The notes under the pieces: generated by a model | What the model was told of the DNA's origin: nothing | Databases searched by the model: none | The model's input: only the letters and a program-made list of their open reading frames with translations | NCBI GenBank assembly: GCA_034769895.1 | Contig: CM068367.1 | Coordinates: 315,083,986-315,147,985, forward strand | Reading direction: 5' to 3' | Source: Magicicada septendecula | Lineage: Eukaryota > Arthropoda > Insecta > Hemiptera > Cicadidae | Length of the DNA: 64,000 bases | Made by a program: the position numbers and the translations under genes | Shown here: positions 21,246 to 31,369 of the stretch, piece by piece | Numbering within the stretch: the stretch's first letter is position 1 | How the letters are laid out: every line of letters starts with the position of its first letter

Positions 21246-24200
21246 CTACGCAGCTCTTAACAACTTGGCTTCTTTCTTTTCTTGCAATTCTTTCCTCTGT
21301 TCTTCTACAATAATTTTTCTTTCCTCTAAAAATTTTGCATACTCATCTGGATCTAAATCTTTTACTACTTCTATACCACAAGACTGAGCAATAGCAATCA
21401 TCATCTTGCACATAGTCTCTTCACTCCTTAGTGCATTAGGTGGGTCTTCCATTTTTATTTTAGCTATCTCATAAATATGTTTTAGTGTCACTTTACCACA
21501 GACTTCATTACCTAAAACAAACAATTCATTAGTTTTTACCTTAAAAATCTTCATAAACCAACACAACCGCCTTTCTTCTTAAACTACATGAAATAAAATA
21601 TGTTATACAAATTTGTAAATGTTCATATTAAGTAATTAACTATGTATATTCACAGTGATGAAACAATCAAATTTCCAATTTATTCACATAAAGTATTTAA
21701 ACTTGTATACAGTAATTCGAGTATTACTTGGTTATTGTCTCATAACACTGTGGCGATTAAGTTAAAAACAAGTGTAGCAAACATAAAGATTAATTTTTAT
21801 ATGTTTGTTTCTTACATACTTCAAATTTGTTATTTATAAAATGAATTGTTTGCAAGGTGCAAGCACGGCAGAAGTTGAAATGCATCTTCCATGAGAAGAT
21901 AAGACATCAGCTGACACATTTAAAAACAGTATTTAATATCCAGACTAAGGATATTAGTATATCACTGGTTATGTTAACTTGGATGATGAAAATGATAGTA
22001 TGGGAAAGAGTAGTGTTGGTGCTGACAAATCTGACATATTAACAGACCAAGTGGCAATGTGGCAATTACCAGTGGTGGCCCGTGCTTACGTTGCATGGTT
22101 TCACCCCCACCCCAACCCCATTAAATCCCGAATTGTATTTTAAATTATAGAATTATGAATAAAACAATAACTAATAATAGTGTTTTCAAGCTAAAACATC
22201 ATAATTAATCATTTGCCGATTGAAAAGCACAGAGGAATACTAAAAACCATACACGCTCTTGCCACGGTGTATGCACCAACTGTGACGCGCTTCATATACG
22301 GGGAAATACAATGGAGTAGTGCTCTGGCTGGCTAGACTCGGGTGTTCCTATTACAATGGTATAGCTTCTCTTGGTGTGATTAGGGACTGCAAACCCCGCT
22401 TGTACGTCACAGGGCCACCAGTCTGTTTGTTAATAAATAACACGTGGTGCGCCAGGTTGGAATTTGTACGGTATGTTGTTATGTTAGTTGAGTTAGTTGG
22501 TTTCGGTCGAATTTTTTGAAAAGTTCGTTGTTAGTGCCAGTTAAGTCTCAGTCCAATTCATCATTAAATGCGTAAATAATAGTACATAGATTAAGGTGTC
22601 ATACAGTGGCATGGCGTGTGTACATAATAGCTGTTGACGATTGTGTTAAGGCTAAAGCTTAGCCCAAAAATTAATTTGAACTTTGTCTAGTGCAAAATAT
22701 TCTTTTTAGAGCTAAAATACTTTTTAATGTATTTTCTACGTATCATTCGCTAGCAGAAGATGGTCCCGGTTCAACAGAATCTGGCTCCATTACACTTGCA
22801 CAGAATAAATCTGAAGACAAGGAATCGAATTGAAAATTAATAAAGACAAGTAAAGAAACACAAACATAATGAAAACAGAAACAGGTGTACACATCACTTC
22901 CAAAAATGAAGATAGCTGCTAACCGAGAATTTTGCCAGTTTTATTCTGCGGCAACACAGTGGATGGTCGAATCTGTCCCCCTCCCCTAGTCTGTACAGTG
23001 ACAACTACTACGAGGTCAGTGACCTCACACAGTAGACTGTCATCGATATCTGAGCCGGCAACAAAACATGAAAATGACGGTGCAAGCACCCAGCAATTTG
23101 AAAGCAATGCTGTGTTTTTCTTCAAGTTTCCCAACTAATGTTCACATTTCAAGTTAATCAATAACTAAAGTATTTACTCTCTGACATAACTGATTTTATT
23201 TTCTTTCATTGCTTGTACTGTTGCCTCCGGCAATAGCGGTTACATGGACGCCACGCCACTGTGTCATATTTAACTGGTAGGACGCAATGAATTCTGTCGT
23301 AAACTTAACGAAAACGCTGTTCAGTAAATGTCCTATTGAGGAAAAAATTGAAATTAAGTGAGTACGTAGTCCTACACCAGACCTTTCAAATTTTAATCAA
23401 AGTGTAAAATCAGCTAACAGAATATTTATTGTATAAATCTTTTTTAAAATTACTATTAAATTGAATATTAACCCATGTGGTTATGTGGGTGTGACACTAA
23501 AATTGCATTATTTTGCTTTCCTTGTGTATTGTTTGGAGGGGAGGAGACTTGGACATTTTCTATTCAGAGAATAAAACAATTTAATACCATCGAACCCAAC
23601 TGCAACCTCCAATTTTTTCAACCACCAGCCGCCACTGGCAATTACAGAAGCCTTGCTCTATTAAACAACATACTAGGCAAAAAAATAACATGCATATAAA
23701 AGTGCATCTTGGAGAAATTCTCCAAGGATACTATAATTCACCACTAAATAACACTTATAACACTACTGGGCAAGCCCTGCTAAACACAGATATGACCAAA
23801 ACCTATTATTGCTATCACTGGCAACAAATAAGGAAGATCAAAATCCACAGTAAGTTAGTGTGAAATTCTAAATCAAAATCAATAAAGGGTAAAGCAAGAT
23901 ATGCAATAGTCATCTCGATTTTTTAACTTGGTCCTTTAAAAGGTATTGAAGTTAACAGGAATGGTACTGTTTTCGAACTATAATGGCATGTCTAGCCAAA
24001 TATGTTTTGACATGAATTTACACAAATGAGCAAAGGTTAGCACTATCAGTAATTGGAAGCATAGCCAAGAATGTTAGGACTAATTTTAAATGAAAACAAG
24101 ACTATATAATTAAAACTTGAAGGAATGTTAGGTTAAAACAAAGTAGTTTTGTCAAGTGGATATTATAAACTCCAGACAGTTACCAAATTAAACTAACCTC

Positions 24201-26367
24201 GTTAGTCAAGACTGAGGGAGCTGTGACAAGCAGAATCTGTGATCCCGGCCTGTTTTCACAATATACAAATACGGGGAACTCGAGCTTTCATCACAAATTG
24301 TTGGTGATTAAGATTGGTGTTGTACGTCAGTAAATAGTCAGTGCCTGAATGGTCTAGTCAATTTAATCAAACAAGGTATATAATGTGTTTAATTATACAG
24401 TGGGTTAGATGTTGCTTTGAGATAAATACGTACTAACATAGATTAAGTTTTGACTGTTACATTCGATCTGCTAGTCTCAGTAATTTTACATGTACTATTA
24501 TAAAGCATGAAATTTGATTATTATATTGTTACGACGGTCTACTCGATCGTCGTAGGTACAGTGGAAACAAAATAGGTACAAGACACCAATCAAGTCACTA
24601 ATCACACCTTTACTTTTTACAGTTAAACAGTTCGTAATTAACAACACAGTCTCTACAACAAATAAAACGAAAACTGTTCACACGCAATAAAATGTCCACT
24701 AATATTAAAACTCAATTGTATAAAAATTATACCGTCCGAATATAAAACGCAACACTTCAATAATAACTACTTGAACGTACACAGTAATAACTCGAACCGC
24801 TCTGGAAATATATCGCACTAATACTCTCGAACCGCACTATCCAATATCTCGCATGGAACTGAAAACTAAGGCTGCTACCCGATGTATTTATAGTCACGCT
24901 CACACACCAGAAGCTTCCAAACTATGTCTTATCTCTCGTCAACTACGTAATTACTACGGCCTTGACACAGTCCGAGCGCCCGAGCGAAGCCCGGCACAGT
25001 CGAGAAGATTCTCGCAAAATGCGTCTAGTAGCACGTACACCACACGCTTACATCGAGATCCTTCTGGCATATTCGATAAACGCGTAGATTGTTCTGTGCT
25101 GTCGCAGCAATATGATTATTTCCAGTTGTCATGTATAACTAAAATTTTTTGGAAGAGGTGGATAGGAAAAGGGATGAAGTAACTTTCTACAGATAGAACT
25201 TTTACCAGAAAGGGTCATCAAGGGTGTGATGAGATGGCTGGGACATATAGTATATCTAAATCAGGATAAACAAATGAGTAGAGAATTTGAGACTGTATCT
25301 TGTAACAGTACATCAGATATAGTACCAACAGTCAAATGAAACCTTGTGAACAAAGGCTATAAGAAGCTGTAATATAAATATTATATAGAAGCACAGAGTA
25401 GTTTTTGCACAATGTATACATGAATAAGTCGCTCAAACTATATGTAAAAATTGGTTTATTAAAATCTCAGAAGGACATTGTGGGATGTAAAAGTTTTATA
25501 TATGGGTGGCTAGAGACTGAACATTGCTGATATAGAAAGCAATGACGCTGGTGTCTTAATATTCACACTCTGAGCTAGTGACTAGCTCTCACTTCTTCAC
25601 CATCTTTCGAACTAACACATGTTGTGCCATTTGTGCAGGAGAAAGTACCTGTTTTGAATAAGTAAAAATTAAAATTTTGGTCGAAATTTGTGTGTGTGAT
25701 AGCGTTTCAGTAACTGAATAAGGAGTAAATTTTATAGTAATGCAAAATTAATCTTTTTATAAAATTGTATAGAAATGTATAGTATAGTATAGTATGCCAT
25801 ACCCATACTACACAGCATCAACAGGTATGTGTTGGTAAAACTAGAACTATTCAGATTCTTTTGGCACAACGAACCTTTTTATTTTTCTGGTATCTGTGAC
25901 TCAAAAAATAATAATGAAAATTATTCTCATAATTAAAACTGTAAACTTGGTTGGGCTATTTTCTATAACTACGTAGTTACCATTACGACTCATTATATAC
26001 TCAATGGTAACCAAATTACAGTGGTCAGAAGCTTAAAATAGGAAATTTGTGAGGAAAATAACCTTTGGTGTAAACAAAATCTCAAAATTTTTAAAATATT
26101 GAAGCATGCTGTGGCGTAAGAGAAGATTCTGGAAGGGGATCAAGGCATGCCACCAGGCATCAGCCATGACATTATCTGGCTCCAGCAACAATGGAGTGAT
26201 GACAGGAAGCGGTCTCCCTGCTACACACAACGGCACCTCCATACCTCAACTCTGATCTGAATAGGTATTTTTATCATCAGAAGAGGTAGGCGAAGACGAA
26301 AACTTTGTAAATATTTTTGGCATAAGTACACATTTAAAGGCTTCGATAAATAAAACTGAAACAGCAG

Positions 26368-26444
<77 letters not shown>

Positions 26445-26448
26445 GAGG

Positions 26449-26492
<44 letters not shown>

Positions 26493-29400
26493 CTATGCAA
26501 AAAATAAAAGTAAAAAAGAGGGGTAATAAAAAAAGTAATCAAATAATAAAGTGCTGGTTAGTTTGATTTGGCTAAAAAATAAATAACTAGTTTTAGTATT
26601 ATATAACCACTACATAATAATTTTGTTTGTTACACATACACGTGTTGACTGAAGTCTCTAAAAAAACTGTGGATACTAAATCAAAATATCGGTTTTTTGT
26701 TTTTGTTTGTTTTTTTACCAGTTTAAATAACATTTTGTATGGCTTTCTTGAAAATTTAACATCAATTTTATTTACTATGAAATTGTTTAGAATTTCTTAT
26801 TTCAATTTTTTTTACTGAAACAACTATAAAACTGTGTAACTGAATTGAGCAATGACATTAATAAAAGTTAAATATTAGCAATATAAACATGTATTAAGTT
26901 GTTGTCACCTTATGTTGTCCTAACCTGTGCTGGATGTGTTCACTTAACAACCCTGGAAATTAGATTATCTTCTGTACGGAATTGTTGTGATTATTTTAAT
27001 ATTTCAGTTTGTTTGTTTTTTTGGGGATAGTGAAGTGGTTAACACACGCCACATATACAAGTGATGGATGGCAACCCTGGGTTTTTACTTTTTTGTAGGT
27101 TTCTTCCTTCTTTTTGTCAACAATGAATAAGGGTTTGGGGCCACTTCCTTCTGCATTTCTACCATTTCAAGACACAATCTTGGGAAAAAAGTGAAAGAGG
27201 AAAAGCAAGAAAACATGGGAACTTTACACTAAAGAAGAAATGGAGAAAATGCCCTGCATGGATAAGGGATACAGTACGAGATAGAATGAACTGGAGAGGT
27301 ATGTGTTAGAACAAAGGGTAGAGGGAGTAGTAGAATTGCATATATTATGATGTAGTATTACTGTACTGTGATTGTAATACAGTGAAACCTTTCCAGATGA
27401 CCATCTCTTTAAGGCAACCCCCCTTCATAACAATCTATAATTGATTAAATGGATACTCATTCATAATGACTTAATGGGACACATTCTAAAAGAATGCCAA
27501 TAAGTGGTCCCAGGCTACAAACAAAAGCACGTACATTTGCTTCAGATGTTGATGTAGAAAATTTTAGTCCTTGTAATAACTGGCTCGATAAGTTTTGCAT
27601 TAGACATAACTAGTGTGTGGGGAAAGTGCTGACATGAATCAAGATATTGTTGATGATTGGAAAACAAGAGTGCTGCAGATTACCTGTGGATATTCTGAAC
27701 GGGACATTTTTAATGTGGATGAGGCAGAACTTTTCTACAGAGCAATTCCTGACATGACATTACTCTGAAAGAACCATGTAAAGGTGGACAAATGGCTAAA
27801 CAGAGGTTAACAACAGCACTCTGTGCTAATCTTTGTGGGGAGAAAGAACAACCTCTTCTGATACACACAAGGGTCTGTCCACGGTGCTTCAAGAATACCA
27901 TCATTGCGCTTCTTGATATATCTTGGCATGCTAACAGGAGAGCTTGGATGACATGTGACATTTTTGCATCTTGGCTATGTATTTTGAATGAAAAACTGTC
28001 CTGCCAAGATATAAAAATAAAAATTCTCCTTTTTGTGGATAATGCGTCTTATCACAGCCAAGAAAACTTGTCGAATGTAGAACTCAAAGTTTACCAGCCA
28101 ATAAAATATCTTGCCTTCAACCAATGGACCAAGGAGTAGTAAAAGCAGTCAATGACCATACAAATCTGTTGCATTTGCTTTTGATTTAAATGGACAATGT
28201 CATTTCAATGCATGAACTGGCCAAGTTGGTGACAATAGCAGACACTATTAGCTGGATTAAGAGTGGATGGTATGAATTGAAACCACAGACAATTAGGAAA
28301 TGTTTCATTCATTGTGGTTTTTTTGTCAGAGCTGATGGTGGAAGTTCAGTGGATATCGCTAAGGTCATTGACAGTGGATCTGATCTGACTAAATTGTGTG
28401 AGTTTGCCAATGGAGAAGTTGATTTATCTTCAATGCACAAACACACTGAATGCTTCAAAGAAGATGAAAATTGTGATTTGATTGTTACAAGCTATGAGAG
28501 TATGATGAAGAAAGCAAAATGAAGATGTAAGGGATAAGATTTAGCCGATCAAATTTCACAAAACAATGTCACAATATTCCTATATAACCCTAATCTACTT
28601 GTTTCTGTTTATGTACTTCACTATCTGTATAAACCTATTAAGTTCCAAGCTATTCAGGATAAATCCATATTTTGCCCACCTAGTGTACATAATACCGCAA
28701 ATGATCAGAGTTTTTAAGCCATGTATACATAAGGCATATACGTTTCAAAGTTATGAAATATAACTGACATAAATTTTAAAATTTATTTCCTCAATACTGT
28801 AAAACATCTACAACCAAATCACACATCCTACATAATTCAAAGTTGCTATTCACACTTTTAGATGCAAAATACATAATAGTCATAGCAACTGCATCTCATA
28901 TTATCAACATTTTATTATTTTCTGCATAATTATGTTTAATATTAAACACATTACCTGGTTGCATGGCACCTCTCTGAATACCAGCAGCCTGTTTGAGGTA
29001 AAATGTAGCAGGTGGTTTATGAATGACCATTCGATAACTTCTATCCGGATTTACAAATATTCTTGTAGGTAATGGAACTCCTTCTTTTATGTCCTTTGTT
29101 TTTTCATTGAAATCTTTACAAAATGCTCCAATATTTAATCCTCTCTAAAAAAAATTACAAATTTTAATTCAAATATACAAATACACATAACAACATGGTT
29201 AGTGTGCCATGGTGTTAAAATATTTGAAATATACTAACAACTGTAAAAAAAATGGACTTGATTTTTCACAACTGAAAAAAAAAACACTTACTTCTGATTT
29301 ACAAACATTCATGGAAATTACTGCACTAGACTTAAAAAACTGAAAAGATCCCAAAAACAATATAATAATTTGAACAACTCCTTGTCAAAATTAGACAAAA

Positions 29401-29814
29401 TTATCTACTAAATAGGCCTTTACGTATTTATTGCCAGAAATGTATATTCTTTGCTCTGACACTAGTGTTATGATGGTAAATATATATTTACATAATTTTG
29501 AAGATGTCAGTTATATTCTCTCAAATAAGTACCGTATTGTTAAGATAAAATTTTAAATCTGGAAAAAAGTCCAGCAAACAAGAACACACACACACACTCA
29601 CACAGTGTGTGAGTGTAAATATCGCATTTCTTTAAAGAGATAGGTGAATGAAGTCTTATAACGAACAGAAATTAGAGGTAGGCCTACATACATTTCCTTA
29701 TATTTATTCGGTAGGGGCAGATAAGTGAACCAGTTTCATTATGTTACTAGGAAAGTCTGGTTTATTTTTTTTATTTTATTGTACTGAACACACATGACAG
29801 TACAACAGGGCAGA

Positions 29815-29860
<46 letters not shown>

Positions 29861-30258
29861 TCATTCACAATAGTCGATTGATTGGCATCAGGAATTGACC
29901 AAATAAATACTGCTGAATCTTTCAGCAAGTTTCTGTTATATACTAGAAAGAAGAATTTACAGTAAAAATCCGTAAAGTCTATTAGTTCTACGCTACTCAT
30001 GATAAATTCACATTTTGCTCGCCCAGTCTACTCATAAAAACAATCTCGGTAATACAGAGAAACAGCAGCATGATCATAGCTATTAACTTGCTTTTATTTC
30101 TGCACTTCACTGCCTTTTACACATACCTGTCCTAACATTGGTCCTAACGGGGGGCCGGCAGCGGCCATTCCTGCTGGAATATCCGTACGTATCTTGTTTG
30201 ACTGAACCACCTCAACAGCCTTTTTAATATTCCGCACTTTCTTGGCTGCTTTCGACAT
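21246..30258 (-). CDS. mRpL11: Mitochondrial ribosomal protein L11 (uL11m), three exons
   Basis: A component of the mitochondrial large ribosomal subunit; uL11 forms the stalk base that contacts elongation factors. Coding exons are 30127-30258, 28955-29144 and 21246-21511. They join in frame (CAG|AGA; CAACCAG|GTAAT) to 195 residues, close to the usual length for animal MRPL11. Exon 1 carries the signature [16 protein letters not shown]. Exon 2 carries [16 protein letters not shown] and the [12 protein letters not shown] loop. Exon 3 carries the RNA-binding end ([12 protein letters not shown]...[15 protein letters not shown]) and a charged Glu/Lys tail. Donors (GTATGT, GTAATG) and acceptors (TTTTAG) are canonical. 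The first ATG with a reasonable context is at 30258; upstream in-frame residues are less L11-like. Intron 1 is 982 bp. Intron 2 is 7443 bp and full of transposons. The gene is divergent from the phosphatase at 30727. Confidence 0.95.
22604..23261. mobile_element. Non-autonomous hAT-like element with inverted ends
   Basis: Ends are CAGTGGCATGGCGTGTGTAC at the left and, inverted, CAGTGGCGTGGCGTCCATGT at the right. A perfect 7-bp repeat TGTCATA flanks both sides. CAGTGGCG-type ends are typical of hAT elements, which normally make 8-bp duplications, so one base may be lost or coincident. The 658-bp interior encodes nothing recognisable. It lies in mRpL11 intron 2, just before a hAT transposase remnant. 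Confidence 0.65.
23287..23600 (+). pseudogene. hAT-type transposase remnant (TTF-type zinc-finger end)
   Basis: An opening segment ([12 protein letters not shown]...PIEEKIEIK) and, after stops and a frame change, [21 protein letters not shown] at about 23478-23540. The Cys-rich block matches the zinc-finger region at the N-terminus of ZMYM1-like/DUF4371 hAT transposases, known as K-WLC-C--KNALFCFPCLLF. The remainder, including the catalytic and dimerisation domains, is missing. Several stops lie between the two blocks. It is a dead fragment in mRpL11 intron 2. Confidence 0.65.
24527..25109 (-). mobile_element. Solo LTR, 583 bp, with ATAT target duplication
   Basis: Begins TGTTACGACGG and ends GTCGCAGCA (TG...CA). 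ATAT lies directly outside both ends (24523-24526 and 25110-25113), a 4-bp duplication as made by Ty3/gypsy integrases. A TATAAATAC box on the minus strand at about 24884-24892 suggests minus-strand transcription. No internal element DNA is attached, so it probably arose by LTR-LTR recombination. The 109-codon ORF inside is not credible. Confidence 0.7.
25114..26370. other. Intronic DNA without identified features
   Basis: Part of mRpL11 intron 2. Only a short TATAG-type simple repeat at about 25775-25795 stands out. I see no protein-like ORF or element ends. Confidence 0.4.
26371..26490. repeat. Long homopurine (GA)n microsatellite, 120 bp
   Basis: Unbroken purines on the plus strand, mostly GA with a GGGGGAGGGAGGG interruption near 26441-26455. 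Mirror-symmetric homopurine tracts can form triplex (H-DNA). The Arg-Glu and Ser-Leu ORFs across it are artefacts of the repeat. Confidence 0.95.
27026..27095 (+). mobile_element. Possible tRNA-derived SINE head
   Basis: TAGTGAAGTGG at about 27028 fits the Pol III A-box consensus TRGYNNARNGG. About 40 nt later GGATGGCAACCC loosely fits a B-box (GGTTCRANNCC). Sequence downstream is T-rich. No second copy is seen in the window, so the call is tentative. Confidence 0.3.
27380..28522 (+). pseudogene. Degenerate Tigger/pogo-type transposase in mRpL11 intron
   Basis: Starts at a TA followed by CAGTGAAACCTTTCC, like Tigger ends. Protein blocks appear in order but in shifting frames with stops: [10 protein letters not shown] at 27580 (end of the CENP-B-like DNA-binding region), [11 protein letters not shown] at 27710 (first catalytic Asp), [21 protein letters not shown] at 28030 (second Asp), [12 protein letters not shown] at 28110 (third Asp, other frame), and a C-terminal helix region to 28522. 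The N-terminal helix-turn-helix and the right inverted end were not found. It is non-functional. The family is distinct from the copy at 56843. Confidence 0.75.
29812..29858. repeat. (GA)n microsatellite in mRpL11 intron-side DNA
   Basis: About 47 bp of GA repeats within intron 1 of mRpL11. Confidence 0.9.
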
Positions 30259-30726
30259 GCTGACAATATAAACATAAAATAAGCACAACAAATTATTAGC
30301 ACTTCATAACCTAAAAATTGTTCACAGGTATCACACTCATTCCTACCAACATCACTTTAATTACGTTCAAAAATTTTAATAAAATAACAGATAAGCCAAG
30401 GTTATTATAAATATGACAGCATTAGGAACCATTGGATTATTACTTACTTCTTTTTACCTGTCACTTTAAAATATTACTACATTATGGTACACTGTGCTAC
30501 TATATAACAAGTTAACTGTAACCAAGAAGAAGTTTAATGGTAAACGATAACATGTAATGTATATCTAATTTTTAAATTATACTTGGAAATTTTTAGATGT
30601 ATGGGAAATCGCCATGTGAAAAACAAAGTATGATTACAGGCGGGTGTACATAGTACGTTGCATTGATTATATTTTTATTTTGTTGACAGTATCATGTTAG
30701 CTATGGTCTTTCTAAAATTTTAAAAC
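30259..30726. promoter_or_regulatory. Shared (divergent) promoter region of mRpL11 and the HAD phosphatase
   Basis: Only 468 bp separate the two start codons, which face away from each other. No TATA box sits at a convincing distance from either, and an inverted CCAAT (ATTGG) lies near 30431. Housekeeping genes such as mitochondrial ribosomal protein genes often share bidirectional promoters. Transcription starts are not visible in the sequence. Confidence 0.5.
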
Positions 30727-30834
30727 ATGGCTGGCAACATTAGATGTACAAAATCAGCTGTTACAACAATCTTTTTTGACTTGGATAACACGTTAATTTT
30801 AACTAAACAAGGGGATACGAATACATGTGATAAG
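30727..30834 (+). CDS. Nanp: First exon of a HAD phosphatase, N-acylneuraminate-9-phosphatase-like
   Basis: Encodes 36 residues from an ATG in good context (AAAACATGG) and ends in phase 0 at AAG|GTATTA. The peptide contains TTIFFDLDNTLI, HAD motif I, whose first Asp is the nucleophile and second the acid/base. It is followed by GDT-TCDK, close to the start of animal N-acylneuraminate-9-phosphatases (FFDLDNTLI-T). That enzyme removes phosphate from N-acylneuraminate 9-phosphate in sialic acid synthesis. No further HAD motifs were recognised downstream. Either the next exons lie beyond the repeats or the window edge, or the gene is broken. Another HAD subfamily remains possible, since only motif I is visible. 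Confidence 0.6.
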
Positions 30835-31052
30835 GTATTATTACTTCTTTTTAATTAACTGTGTAAATTAATTTACACAGTTAAATTTTAAATATAATTA
30901 AATATACGTATCGCGCTTGCGTGTGAGATTGTTTAGTTGTGTGTGGTGGGGATTCTTGAAATAAATTCAATTTAACCAAACTTTGAAACGAAATCCTAGA
31001 CAATTCCCGATTTAGACTGTTCAGCTTGTAGTCGCTCAGTGACTGTCGTGAG

Positions 31053-31082
31053 TATAAAAATAACTTTGGCGTTCGTTCAGTA
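31053..31082 (+). promoter_or_regulatory. Core promoter of neurochondrin (TATA plus initiator)
   Basis: TATAAAAA at 31053 is followed 27 bp later by TTCAGTAGT (TCAGT initiator at 31078), a standard arthropod spacing. This would give a 5' UTR of about 290 bp before the ATG at 31370. It lies inside what may be the first intron of the HAD phosphatase gene. Confidence 0.5.
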
Positions 31083-31369
31083 GTGTAATGCATTTGTTTG
31101 AAAACTCGGGAGTCAACGATTTGGTACCAGTTTAAGTATTCTTAAGAAGTGCATGTGAACATTTTTAAAAGTGAAAAATAGTGGTGTGGTTTCGTATCAT
31201 GTTTAAAGTACTGTGTGTGCGTTGTAAAGTTCTCTTGTGTCATTAAACTGGTAAAATTTATGTAGACTTAAAACTTTTGGCGAGTACTAACGTTGACAAG
31301 TATTGTATAAACATATAAGTTATCTCTTAGTAAAATTAAATTAGAGTCAACGTATCAAAGTCACTGAAA

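Noticed and set aside
22319-22519. 66-codon ORF near a hAT-like end
   Set aside because: No domain and no splice sites supporting an exon; probably decayed hAT DNA.
26246-26566. Ser-Leu and Arg-Glu ORFs across the GA tract
   Set aside because: They are translations of a dinucleotide repeat on either strand.
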